NCBI RefSeq assembly: GCF_013778305.1
Contig: NZ_JACEIC010000002.1
Span: 2,381,669-2,445,668 of the forward strand
Length of the DNA stretch: 64,000 bases
Reading direction: 5' to 3'
Origin: Nocardioides agri
GTDB taxonomy: Bacteria > Actinomycetota > Actinomycetes > Propionibacteriales > Nocardioidaceae
Below the pieces are notes generated by a model. It worked only from the letters and a program-made list of their open reading frames with translations. It did no database searches and was not told the origin of the DNA. The position numbers were made by a program, and so were the translations under genes. This document shows positions 17,049 to 24,516 of this stretch, one piece after another (position 1 is the first letter of the stretch; each line of letters starts with the position of its first letter).

Positions 17049-18581
17049 ATGATTCCTGCGCACCTGACCATCGATCCCCACTTCGTCGTGGGCCCCGTCA
17101 ACCGGCGCCTGTTCGGCTCGTTCGTCGAGCACCTGGGCCGATGCGTGTACGACGGCATCTTCGAGCCCACGCATCCCACTGCGGACGAGGACGGCTGTCG
17201 CAAGGACGTCGTGGCGCTCGTGCGCGAGCTCGGCGTGACCGCCATCCGCTACCCGGGCGGCAACTTCGTCTCCGGCTACCGGTGGGAGGACGGGGTCGGA
17301 CCGGTGGACCAGCGGCCGCGGCGGCTCGACCTCGCGTGGCACTCGACCGAGACGAACGAGGTCGGCCTCAACGAGTTCGCGCGGTGGCTGACGAAGGTCG
17401 ACTGCGAGCTCATGTACGCCGTCAACCTCGGCACGCGCGGCCTGCAGGAGGCGCTCGACGTCCTCGAGTACGCCAACGTCCGCTCCGGGACGGCGCTGTC
17501 GGACCTGCGCGCAGCGCACGGGTCCCCGGAGCCGCACTCGATCCGGATGTGGTGCCTCGGGAACGAGATGGACGGTCCGTGGCAGCTGGGCCACGGCACC
17601 GCCAAGAGCTACGCGCAGCTGGCCTCGAAGACCGCGCGCGCGATGCGGCAGCTCGACCCCGACCTCGAGCTCGTCGTGTGCGGCAGCTCCAGTGCGGCCA
17701 TGCCGACGTTCGGGGAGTGGGAGCGCGTCGTGCTCGAGGAGACCTACGACGACGTGGACTACATCTCGTGCCACGCCTACTACGAGCCGTTGGCCGGCGA
17801 CTACGGGAGCTTCCTGGCCTCGGCGGTCGACATGGACCGATTCATCGACTCGGTCGTCGCGACCGCCGACCACGTCAAGGCGATCCGGCGCAGCACGAAG
17901 ACGATGTACGTCTCGTTCGACGAGTGGAACGTCTGGTACCAGTCCCGCTACCACGACGTCGACCGGATCACCGACGTCGAGACCTGGCCGGTCGCGCCAC
18001 GGCTCCTCGAGGACGTCTACACCGTCATGGACGCCGTCGTCTTCGGCAGCCTGCTCATCTCGCTGCTCCGGCACGCGGATCGGGTGACCTCGGCCAGCCT
18101 CGCGCAGCTCGTGAACGTGATCGCCCCGATCATGACCGAGCCCGGCGGGGACGCCTGGCGCCAGACCACGTTCTTCCCGTTCGCGCTCACCTCGTCGCTG
18201 GCGCGCGGCAGCACCCTGGAGCTCAAGCTCGACTGCCGCACCTACCACACCACGCTCTACGGAGACGTGCCCGTCGTCGACGCGGTCGCCACCCACGACG
18301 CGGACGCCGGAGCCACCGCGGTCTTCGCGGTGAACCGGAGCCAGACCGACGAGGTCGGTCTCGAGATCGACGCGTCCCACCTCGGGAAGGTGACGATCGG
18401 GAGCGCTCAGACGCTCCACGACGAGGACCCGCACGCTGCGAACACGCTGACCGACCAGGAGCGGGTCCGGGTCGAGCCCAACGCCACCGCGCGGCTCGAC
18501 GGGGGCGTCGTGCGGGTCACGCTTCCTCCGGTGTCGTGGACCGCGATCACCCTCGTCGAGAGCCGCGAGGCCACGGCGTGA
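17049..18581 (+). CDS. abfA: Alpha-L-arabinofuranosidase, glycoside hydrolase family 51
   Basis: 510 aa, the standard length of bacterial GH51 enzymes; ATG 17049 follows GAGGA. It removes terminal alpha-L-arabinofuranosyl units from arabino-oligosaccharides. Family signatures: NRRLFGSFVEHLGRCVYDGI (about 19-38), IRYPGGNFVSGYRWEDG, acid/base Glu173 in WCLGNEMDGPWQ, and nucleophile Glu292 in YVSFDEWNVWYQ. No signal peptide, so it acts in the cytoplasm on imported oligosaccharides. The stop overlaps the next gene's GTG. Confidence 0.95.
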   Translation: MIPAHLTIDPHFVVGPVNRRLFGSFVEHLGRCVYDGIFEPTHPTADEDGCRKDVVALVRELGVTAIRYPGGNFVSGYRWEDGVGPVDQRPRRLDLAWHSTETNEVGLNEFARWLTKVDCELMYAVNLGTRGLQEALDVLEYANVRSGTALSDLRAAHGSPEPHSIRMWCLGNEMDGPWQLGHGTAKSYAQLASKTARAMRQLDPDLELVVCGSSSAAMPTFGEWERVVLEETYDDVDYISCHAYYEPLAGDYGSFLASAVDMDRFIDSVVATADHVKAIRRSTKTMYVSFDEWNVWYQSRYHDVDRITDVETWPVAPRLLEDVYTVMDAVVFGSLLISLLRHADRVTSASLAQLVNVIAPIMTEPGGDAWRQTTFFPFALTSSLARGSTLELKLDCRTYHTTLYGDVPVVDAVATHDADAGATAVFAVNRSQTDEVGLEIDASHLGKVTIGSAQTLHDEDPHAANTLTDQERVRVEPNATARLDGGVVRVTLPPVSWTAITLVESREATA

Positions 18582-19963
18582 CTCCGCTGCGCGTCGACGG
18601 GACCCGGCTCGTGTCGGACGGCGAGCCGGTGGTCCTGCGCGGCTTCGGGCTCGGCGGGTGGATGAACATGGAGAACTTCATCACCGGCTACGCCGGGTCG
18701 GAGTCGCAGATGAGACGGGCCCTGGGCCGCGTGCTCGGGCCGGCGGCGGCCGCCGCGTTCTTCGACCGGCTCCTGGAGGTGTTCTTCACCGACGCCGATG
18801 CGGCGTACCTGAGCTCGCTCGGCGTGAACTCCCTGCGGATCCCGTTCAGCTACCGCCACTTCGAGGACGACGACCGCCCGGGCGAGATCAAGGAGGCGGG
18901 CTTCACGCTGCTGGACGGGGTGATCGATGCGTGCGCGCGCCACGGCATCTTCACGATCCTGGACCTGCACGCCGTGCCGGGCGGCCAGAACCAGCACTGG
19001 CACTCGGACAACCCGACGCAGTGGGCGCACTTCTGGTCGCATCGGCAGTTCCAGGACCGCGTCGTGGCGCTGTGGGAGCGGATCGCCGACCGCTACCGGG
19101 GCAACGCGTGGGTCGCTGGCTACAACCCCGTCAACGAGCCGGCGGACGTGCACGGCGACTCGCTGGCGCCGTTCTACCGCCGTCTCGAGGCAGCGATCCG
19201 GGCCGTGGATCCCGAGCACGTCCTCTTCCTCGACGGTGATCGGTACTCGACGCAGTTCGACCACCTCGGAGACCCGCTCCCCAACTGCGTCTACACCGCG
19301 CACGACTACGCGCTCCCGGGGTTCGTCGACGGCGGTCCCTACCCCGGCGAGTCCCGGGGCGAGTACGTCGACCGGGACCGCGTCGAGGAGACGTTCCTGG
19401 CTCGGACCTCCTACATGCGGGAGACGGGCACGCCGATCTGGGTCGGTGAGTTCGGCCCCGTCTACACCGGCGATCCGGACCTGGACGAGCAGCGGTACCG
19501 GCTGCTCGAGGACCAGCTCGAGATCTACGACCGGCACGGTGCGAGCTGGGCGCTGTGGACCTACAAGGACATCGGGCTGCAGGGCCTCGTGTACGCCGAT
19601 CCGGACTCGTCGTACCTGAAGCGGATCGCACCGGTGCTCGAGAAGAAGGCGCGGCTCGGCGTCGACGCCTGGGGATCGACGGACGCCGGGGTCCGTGACG
19701 TCCTCGACCCGATCGAGCAGCTCGTCGCCAGGGAGTTCCCGGACTTCGCGCCGTACCCGTGGGGAGCACGGCGATGGATCCACGGCCACGTCCGCCACGT
19801 CCTGCTCGCCGAGGCGATGGTCGACGACTACGCCCGTGCGTTCGCGGGCGTCGGGCCGGAGGAGGCGCGCGACCTCGCCGATGCCTTCAGCCTCCCGAAC
19901 ATGCGCACCCGCTCGCGTCTCGCCGACCTCATCGGGAGCCTTGCGCCCGCCGGACCGGCGTGA
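18578..19963 (+). CDS. Glycoside hydrolase family 5-like enzyme
   Basis: 461 aa from GTG 18578 (GTGA overlap with abfA). A (beta/alpha)8 cellulase-type domain occupies about 1-350: LRGFGLGGWMNMENFITGY near the N-terminus, SLRIPFSYRHF, LDLHAVPGGQNQHWHSD, acid/base Glu187 in NPVNEPADVHG, nucleophile Glu291 in WVGEFGPVYTG. About 110 further residues follow (from DAWGSTDAGVRDVLDPIEQL), which is longer than a minimal GH5. No signal peptide. In this operon it probably cleaves the backbone of the imported arabinoside; the exact linkage is unknown. Confidence 0.85.
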   Translation: MTPLRVDGTRLVSDGEPVVLRGFGLGGWMNMENFITGYAGSESQMRRALGRVLGPAAAAAFFDRLLEVFFTDADAAYLSSLGVNSLRIPFSYRHFEDDDRPGEIKEAGFTLLDGVIDACARHGIFTILDLHAVPGGQNQHWHSDNPTQWAHFWSHRQFQDRVVALWERIADRYRGNAWVAGYNPVNEPADVHGDSLAPFYRRLEAAIRAVDPEHVLFLDGDRYSTQFDHLGDPLPNCVYTAHDYALPGFVDGGPYPGESRGEYVDRDRVEETFLARTSYMRETGTPIWVGEFGPVYTGDPDLDEQRYRLLEDQLEIYDRHGASWALWTYKDIGLQGLVYADPDSSYLKRIAPVLEKKARLGVDAWGSTDAGVRDVLDPIEQLVAREFPDFAPYPWGARRWIHGHVRHVLLAEAMVDDYARAFAGVGPEEARDLADAFSLPNMRTRSRLADLIGSLAPAGPA

Positions 19964-20001
19964 TGAGGATGTGGTCCCAGCACTCGACCGAAGGGATCAC
20001 G

Positions 20002-20478
20002 ATGACCACCAAGGCCGACTTCACCGAGGACGAGTGGGTGCGGGTCGTCCGGGCGCCGTTCGTAGCCGGCATGGCGATCTCCCTCGCCGACCCGGGCGGC
20101 CCGATCGAGGCCGCCAAGGAGTCGATGGCCTCGATCAAGTCCGCGACCAGCCCGCCGAGCCGCGAGCAGCTCGTGACCGAGGTCGCGCTCGACATCCAGG
20201 CCCAGGTCCAGCAGCGCCACAACCCGGTCAAGGGCTACAAGCCCACCGGAGACGTGCCGCCGGGCGAGCAGGTCCTCCAAGAGCTCACCGGCGTCTGCGC
20301 GATCGTGCGTGAGAAGGCGACGGCCGAGGAGGCGGACGCCTTCGCGAGCTGGCTGGTCAGCACCGCCGAGGCGGCAGCGAACGCCGCGAAGGAGGGCGGC
20401 TTCATGGGCTTCAAGGCCGAGCTGGTCAGTCAGCGCGAGAAGGACATGATCGAGAAGGTCCGCGCGGCCGTGGCCTGA
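20002..20478 (+). CDS. Conserved-looking hypothetical protein next to a GTPase
   Basis: 158 aa from ATG 20002, preceded by GAAGGGA at the right distance; upstream in-frame ATGs at 19963 and 19969 lack this site. Soluble, mostly helical and acidic. Notable stretch: RVVRAPFVAGMAISLADPGG (about 12-31), then a charged helix with PSREQLVTEVALDIQ and a basic RHNPVKGYKPTGD. The fold is not recognised. Nine bp separate it from the membrane protein downstream, with the GTPase after that, so the three may work together. Confidence 0.7.
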   Translation: MTTKADFTEDEWVRVVRAPFVAGMAISLADPGGPIEAAKESMASIKSATSPPSREQLVTEVALDIQAQVQQRHNPVKGYKPTGDVPPGEQVLQELTGVCAIVREKATAEEADAFASWLVSTAEAAANAAKEGGFMGFKAELVSQREKDMIEKVRAAVA

Positions 20479-20487
20479 CCCGGACCG

Positions 20488-21171
20488 ATGGCTCCGGACG
20501 ACGCGGGCACGAAGGTCGAGATCGACTGGACCCGGGCCATCGCGGGCGCGCTCGCTGCGGTGGCCTCCGCCATCCTGCTCTCCACCCTCGGTGCCGCCGG
20601 CACGATCATCGGCGCCGCGATCGGCAGCCTGGTGGTCACCGTCGGCAGCGCGCTCTTCACCCGTGGCCTCTCGGGCAACCGGCGCGGCGAGACGACGACG
20701 CAGCCGGTCGCGGACCCCGCGTACGCCGGCCGGCACGCGGCCGAGCCGACCTCGGAGCGGGGAGCCGCCGAGGCCGCGCCGGCGACCGGCTGGCGCGAAC
20801 GGGTCGGGCGCCTGCGCTGGGGGCGGATCGCGCTGGTCAGCGCGACGCTCTTCGTCGTGACGCTCGGCATCATCACGCTCTTCGAGCTGGCCGCCGGCCG
20901 CTCCGTCGCGTCATTCACGGGTGGGTCGGCCGAGGACGGCGGCACGACGATCAGCAACGTCGTGGACGAGCCGGCCCAGCACGAGGACCCGCCGGCGCCG
21001 AGCCCGAGCGAGTCGCCGTCCCCGAGTGAGACCGCGACGCCCAGCCCGACGCCCACCGAGACCCCCACGACCACGCCCACGCCGACGCCGTCCGTGACGA
21101 CCACTCCGAGTCCGACGACCGCGGAGACGCCGACCCCCGTCCAGGAGCCCGCGGTCGACGCGTCACCGTGA
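20488..21171 (+). CDS. Membrane protein with Pro/Ser/Thr-rich tail, unknown function
   Basis: 227 aa. A long hydrophobic Ala/Gly-rich stretch at about 17-57 could be one hairpin or two helices, with GxxxG-like spacing reminiscent of glycine-zipper segments (AAGTIIGAAIGSLVVTVG). A basic loop follows, then a further helix at about 112-134 (IALVSATLFVVTLGIITLFE). The last 75 residues are low-complexity Pro/Thr/Ser/Glu, probably an extracytoplasmic stalk. No catalytic motif. It lies between the hypothetical gene and the GTPase gene. Confidence 0.7.
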   Translation: MAPDDAGTKVEIDWTRAIAGALAAVASAILLSTLGAAGTIIGAAIGSLVVTVGSALFTRGLSGNRRGETTTQPVADPAYAGRHAAEPTSERGAAEAAPATGWRERVGRLRWGRIALVSATLFVVTLGIITLFELAAGRSVASFTGGSAEDGGTTISNVVDEPAQHEDPPAPSPSESPSPSETATPSPTPTETPTTTPTPTPSVTTTPSPTTAETPTPVQEPAVDASP

Positions 21172-21203
21172 TCGGCTGTTGCGGCTTCTGAGACGCTGGG
21201 TGC

Positions 21204-22337
21204 ATGGCGAAGCCCACGGACGCGTGGTTCGGCCAGGCCTTCGGGAAGGCGTGGAAGGACAAGGCGGAGGAGATCGGCCGCTTCAACCTCGCCATCTTCG
21301 GCAAGACCGGCGTCGGCAAGAGCACGCTCGTCAACGCGATCTTCGGCGAGGAGATCGCCGCGACCGGGATCGGTGAGCCGGTCACCCGGGCCGCGCACCT
21401 CTACCTCCACCAGAGCGGCACCCTCGGCGTGCTCGACACCCGCGGCCTCGAGGTCGGCAAGGACAACGCGACGCTCATCGCGGAGCTCGACGACTACCTC
21501 CACGGGATGCGCCGCCGGCCGCTTCCCGAGCAGGTGCACGTCGCCTGGTACTGCGTCCGGGCCGGTGACCGCCGCTTCGAGCCCAGCGAGGCGGACTTCG
21601 TCCGCGCGCTGCACGCGATGGGCCTGCCGGTGGTCATGGTGCTCACCCAGGTGCCGACGTCCCGGGGCAAGGTGCATCCCGACGCCGAGGCGCTGGCGGC
21701 CAGCATCGCGGCCATGGACCTGCCGATCCAGGACGGCCTGATCCACTACACGATGGCCAAGGCCGACGAGTTCACCGGACAGGCGGCGTACGGACTGCAG
21801 GGGCTCCTCGATGCCACCTTTCGCGGCGCGCCCTCGGGCGTGGCCCACGCGATCACGGCGGCGCAGCAGATCGACTTCGACCGCAAGCGGGAGCGGGCGG
21901 AAGGAGCGATCAAGGTGGCGACGGGGGCAGCAGCCGCCGCCGGAGCCTCCCCCATCCCCTTCTCCGACGCCGCCATCCTCGTCCCCATCCAGCTCGGGAT
22001 GATGGCGTCGATCGCGGTCACCTACGGGATCTCCGTGGAGCGCTCGACGGCGGCGTCGATGGCCGCCACCGCCGCCGCGACGACGGCGGGCCGGTCGGTC
22101 GTCGGCAACCTGCTCAAGTTCGTCCCGGGCGCGGGCACCGCCGTCGCCGGCACGATCAACGCGACGATCGCGAGCACCTTCACCTACGCGATCGGCCAGG
22201 CCTGGGTGCGGGTCTGCGAGCGGCTCGCCCGGGGTGACCTCCGGGCCGTCGGCGGCACGCTCGACAGCGACAGGATCCATCGTCTGTTCATGGACGAGTT
22301 CAAGGCCCAGGCCACCCGGAAGTCGCTGCCGAGATGA
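21204..22337 (+). CDS. P-loop GTPase with C-terminal hydrophobic domain (Era-like/DUF697-like)
   Basis: 377 aa. G1 is GKTGVGKST (33-41); G3 is DTRG (78-81), with arginine where DTPG is usual. The G4 position reads TQVP (148-151) rather than NKxD, so base selectivity may differ. WYCVRAGDRRFEPSEADF (115-132) is typical of YcjX/DUF697-associated GTPases. The C-terminal half contains Ala/Gly-rich amphipathic stretches ([38 protein letters not shown]), as in DUF697 domains that contact membrane. Probably membrane-remodelling or stress-related; the exact role is unknown. ATGA overlap with the methyltransferase gene. Confidence 0.8.
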   Translation: MAKPTDAWFGQAFGKAWKDKAEEIGRFNLAIFGKTGVGKSTLVNAIFGEEIAATGIGEPVTRAAHLYLHQSGTLGVLDTRGLEVGKDNATLIAELDDYLHGMRRRPLPEQVHVAWYCVRAGDRRFEPSEADFVRALHAMGLPVVMVLTQVPTSRGKVHPDAEALAASIAAMDLPIQDGLIHYTMAKADEFTGQAAYGLQGLLDATFRGAPSGVAHAITAAQQIDFDRKRERAEGAIKVATGAAAAAGASPIPFSDAAILVPIQLGMMASIAVTYGISVERSTAASMAATAAATTAGRSVVGNLLKFVPGAGTAVAGTINATIASTFTYAIGQAWVRVCERLARGDLRAVGGTLDSDRIHRLFMDEFKAQATRKSLPR

Positions 22338-22954
22338 GCACGCGGTGGGAGCGGATCGCCCGCGAGACCGTCGGTGACGACTACGCGCAGCGGTACGCCG
22401 AGCGCTTCCGCGCGATGGCCGCGCGCGGCGAGGACGCGCACGGGGAGGCGGCCTTCGTGGCCGACCTGGTCGACCCGCCGGCGCGGGTGCTGGACGCGGG
22501 CTGCGGCACCGGCCGGGTCGCCGTCCGCCTGGCGGAGCTGGGGTACGCCGTCGTCGGGGTCGACCTCGACGGGTCCATGCTGGAGGTCGCGCGGGCCGAG
22601 GCGCCCGACCTCGACTGGCGGCGCGCCGACCTCGCGCGGCTCGACCTCGGCGAGACCTTCGACGTGGTGCTCGTGGCCGGCAACACGATCCCGCTGCTGG
22701 ACCCGGGGACGCTGCTGGACGCCTGCGAGCGGCTCGGTGCGCACGTCACGCCGGGCGGCGTGGTCGTGTGCGGGTTCGGTCTCGACGCGGCGCACCTGCC
22801 GGGCGACTGCCCGCCGACCGCGCTCGCCGACGTGGACGCGGCGTTCGGCGTGCTCGGCATGGACGCGGTGGTCCGCTACGGCACCTGGGACCACCAGGCG
22901 TTCGACCCAGCGGACGGGTACGCCGTCACGCTCTACGCCGAGCCGCGCCGATGA
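22334..22954 (+). CDS. Class I SAM-dependent methyltransferase
   Basis: 206 aa. Motif I VLDAGCGTGRVAVRLAELG (about 50-68), acidic end of beta-2 VVGVDLDGSMLEVARAEAP, and the motif IV region FDVVLVAGNTIPLLD. Methyltransferase type 11/25 fold; substrate unknown. The start overlaps the GTPase stop and its own stop overlaps the sirtuin start, so the three genes are translationally chained. Confidence 0.85.
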   Translation: MSTRWERIARETVGDDYAQRYAERFRAMAARGEDAHGEAAFVADLVDPPARVLDAGCGTGRVAVRLAELGYAVVGVDLDGSMLEVARAEAPDLDWRRADLARLDLGETFDVVLVAGNTIPLLDPGTLLDACERLGAHVTPGGVVVCGFGLDAAHLPGDCPPTALADVDAAFGVLGMDAVVRYGTWDHQAFDPADGYAVTLYAEPRR

Positions 22955-23640
22955 CCCGGATCGTCGTGCTCACCGGCGCCGGCGTCTCGGCGGAGAGCGG
23001 GGTCCCGACGTTCCGGGACGCCGACGGGCTGTGGGAGGGCCACCGCGTCGAGGACGTCGCGACCCCCGAGGCGTTCGCCCACCAGCCGGCCGTCGTCCAC
23101 CGCTTCTACGACGCCCGCCGCGCGGCGCTCGCCGGCGTCGATCCCAACCCGGCGCACCGAGCCCTCGCCCGGCTGGAGCAGGCGCTCAGGGACGACCTGC
23201 TCGTCGTGACCCAGAACATCGACGACCTCCACGAGCGCGGCGGCTCGACGCGGGTCGTGCACATGCACGGCAGGTTGCGGGCGGCGCGGTGCGTCTCCTG
23301 CGACGCGCGGGTCGAGTGGCACGGCGACCTGGGGCACGAGCCGCCGTGTCCGGTGTGCCGGGCCAGCGCCCTGCGACCCGACGTCGTGTGGTTCGGGGAG
23401 ATGCCCTACGACCTGGACCTGATCTTCGAGGCCCTCGACGACGCCGACCTCTTCGTCTCGATCGGCACGTCGGGAGCCGTCTACCCGGCCGCCGGGTTCG
23501 TGCGGCATGCCGCCGCCGGTGGCGCCCGCACGCTCGAGCTCAACCTCGACCCGAGCGCCGGGACGCACCACTTCGACGAGGCCCGCCACGGGGCCGCCTC
23601 GTCGCTGGTCCCCGAGTGGGTCAGCCAGCTGCTGCGGTGA
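22951..23640 (+). CDS. cobB: NAD-dependent protein deacylase, class III sirtuin
   Basis: 229 aa. Rossmann signature TGAGVSAESGVPTFRD (8-23), NAD-binding TQNIDDLH (87-94), catalytic His106 in HMHGRL, zinc cysteines C114/C117 and C133/C136. The Y53-x-x-R56 pair (FYDARR) matches the YxxR signature of class III sirtuins such as SIRT5 and E. coli CobB, which remove succinyl and malonyl groups, so desuccinylase activity is likely besides deacetylation. The 3' end overlaps the convergent TetR gene by 20 bp. Confidence 0.93.
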   Translation: MTRIVVLTGAGVSAESGVPTFRDADGLWEGHRVEDVATPEAFAHQPAVVHRFYDARRAALAGVDPNPAHRALARLEQALRDDLLVVTQNIDDLHERGGSTRVVHMHGRLRAARCVSCDARVEWHGDLGHEPPCPVCRASALRPDVVWFGEMPYDLDLIFEALDDADLFVSIGTSGAVYPAAGFVRHAAAGGARTLELNLDPSAGTHHFDEARHGAASSLVPEWVSQLLR

Positions 23641-24397
23641 CCGGCTGCGCGAGCAGCGCGCGCACCATCGCCTCGAGCCGGGGCCAGTCGTCGGCGAGCC
23701 CGATGCGCGGCACGAAGTTGCGGAGCGTGTCGATGAACATCTCGCCGGACGCGATGACCCGCGGGTCCATGTGGCCGAACACCTCGAGGGCGACCACGCC
23801 GTAGAGCTGCGTCCAGCCCTGCATGTAGACCCAGATCAGCCCGCGCTCGTCGGGCGCGAGCCCCTCGGTCTCGGCGGGGATGAGCGGGTCGGTGACGGCG
23901 TCGCGCACCGACGGCGGCAGGTCCTCGACCGCAGGCACGGGATGGTGGTTGTGCTGCCACAGGGCGCGCATCTGGCCGGTGAGCAGGTGACCGGACGTGG
24001 CGAGGGTCAGCATCTCGCGACGGATGCAGTCGGCGTCGGCGACGGGGTTGGCGAAGACGAGCCCGAACTCGCGGGGGTTGGCGATCGCCCACTGCCGGAA
24101 CGCCGTCGTCGAGACCAGCAGCCGCCCGGCGTAGTCGTCCTCCGGCAGCGCGTCGGCCGCCGCCCGGAAGCCCTCGGTCGCCGCCTTGTCGATCTCGAAG
24201 GCGACCAGGTCCACGAGCTCCTGGTAGCTGGCGACGTAGCGGTAGAGCGCCGGGGCGGTCACGCCCATCCGGCCCGCCACCGCACGCAGGGACAGCTCGG
24301 CGCCCTCGGCGAGCAGCTGCCGGGAGGCGCGCACGATCTCGTCGTACGTCGCCTCGCGCTGGCGCTCGCGTCGCGTCGGCTCCCGCAGTGTCCCCAT
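23621..24397 (-). CDS. TetR-family regulator, probable repressor of the divergent MMPL gene
   Basis: 258 aa from ATG 24397, preceded by GGAGGGGA; the longer frame to 24445 lacks this site and would run into the operator. N-terminal helix-turn-helix: LSLRAVAGRMGVTAPALYRY (about 36-55). The C-terminal domain is of the WHG/TetR_C type (MRALWQHNHHPVP; LIWVYMQGWTQLYGVVALEV). It diverges from the MMPL exporter gene; a repeated 12-mer lies between them. Confidence 0.9.
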   Translation of the reverse strand: MGTLREPTRRERQREATYDEIVRASRQLLAEGAELSLRAVAGRMGVTAPALYRYVASYQELVDLVAFEIDKAATEGFRAAADALPEDDYAGRLLVSTTAFRQWAIANPREFGLVFANPVADADCIRREMLTLATSGHLLTGQMRALWQHNHHPVPAVEDLPPSVRDAVTDPLIPAETEGLAPDERGLIWVYMQGWTQLYGVVALEVFGHMDPRVIASGEMFIDTLRNFVPRIGLADDWPRLEAMVRALLAQPVTAAAG

Positions 24398-24434
24398 GTG
24401 CGCTCCCCTCCGGCCGGATCCTCGCACCAGACCG

Positions 24435-24464
24435 TTGACGCGCACAGTTTACACCGTTTACGGT
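24435..24464 (+). promoter_or_regulatory. Putative promoter of the MMPL gene
   Basis: TTGACG (24435-24440), an 18-bp spacer and TACGGT (24459-24464). The spacer and -10 lie within the repeated operator-like 12-mers. Confidence 0.45.
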
Positions 24465-24474
24465 TTACACCGTT
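24447..24474. promoter_or_regulatory. Direct repeat GTTTACACCGTT, candidate TetR operator
   Basis: GTTTACACCGTT at 24447-24458 and again at 24463-24474, 16 bp apart, about 50 bp from the TetR start and about 25 bp from the exporter ATG at 24499. A TGTTCACC just downstream resembles a third half-site. AT content here is well above the surroundings, as expected for a control region. Confidence 0.65.
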
Positions 24475-24516
24475 CACAAGAGTGACGGGTGTTCACCAAT
24501 GGCGGGGGAGACGGCG

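Noticed and set aside
20980..21171. Low-complexity CCNACN-rich tail as a DNA repeat locus
   Set aside because: The unit is irregular and stays in frame as Pro/Thr/Ser codons, so it is a protein stalk.
24397..24445. Upstream extension of the TetR gene to 24445
   Set aside because: No ribosome binding site, whereas GGAGGGGA precedes ATG 24397.
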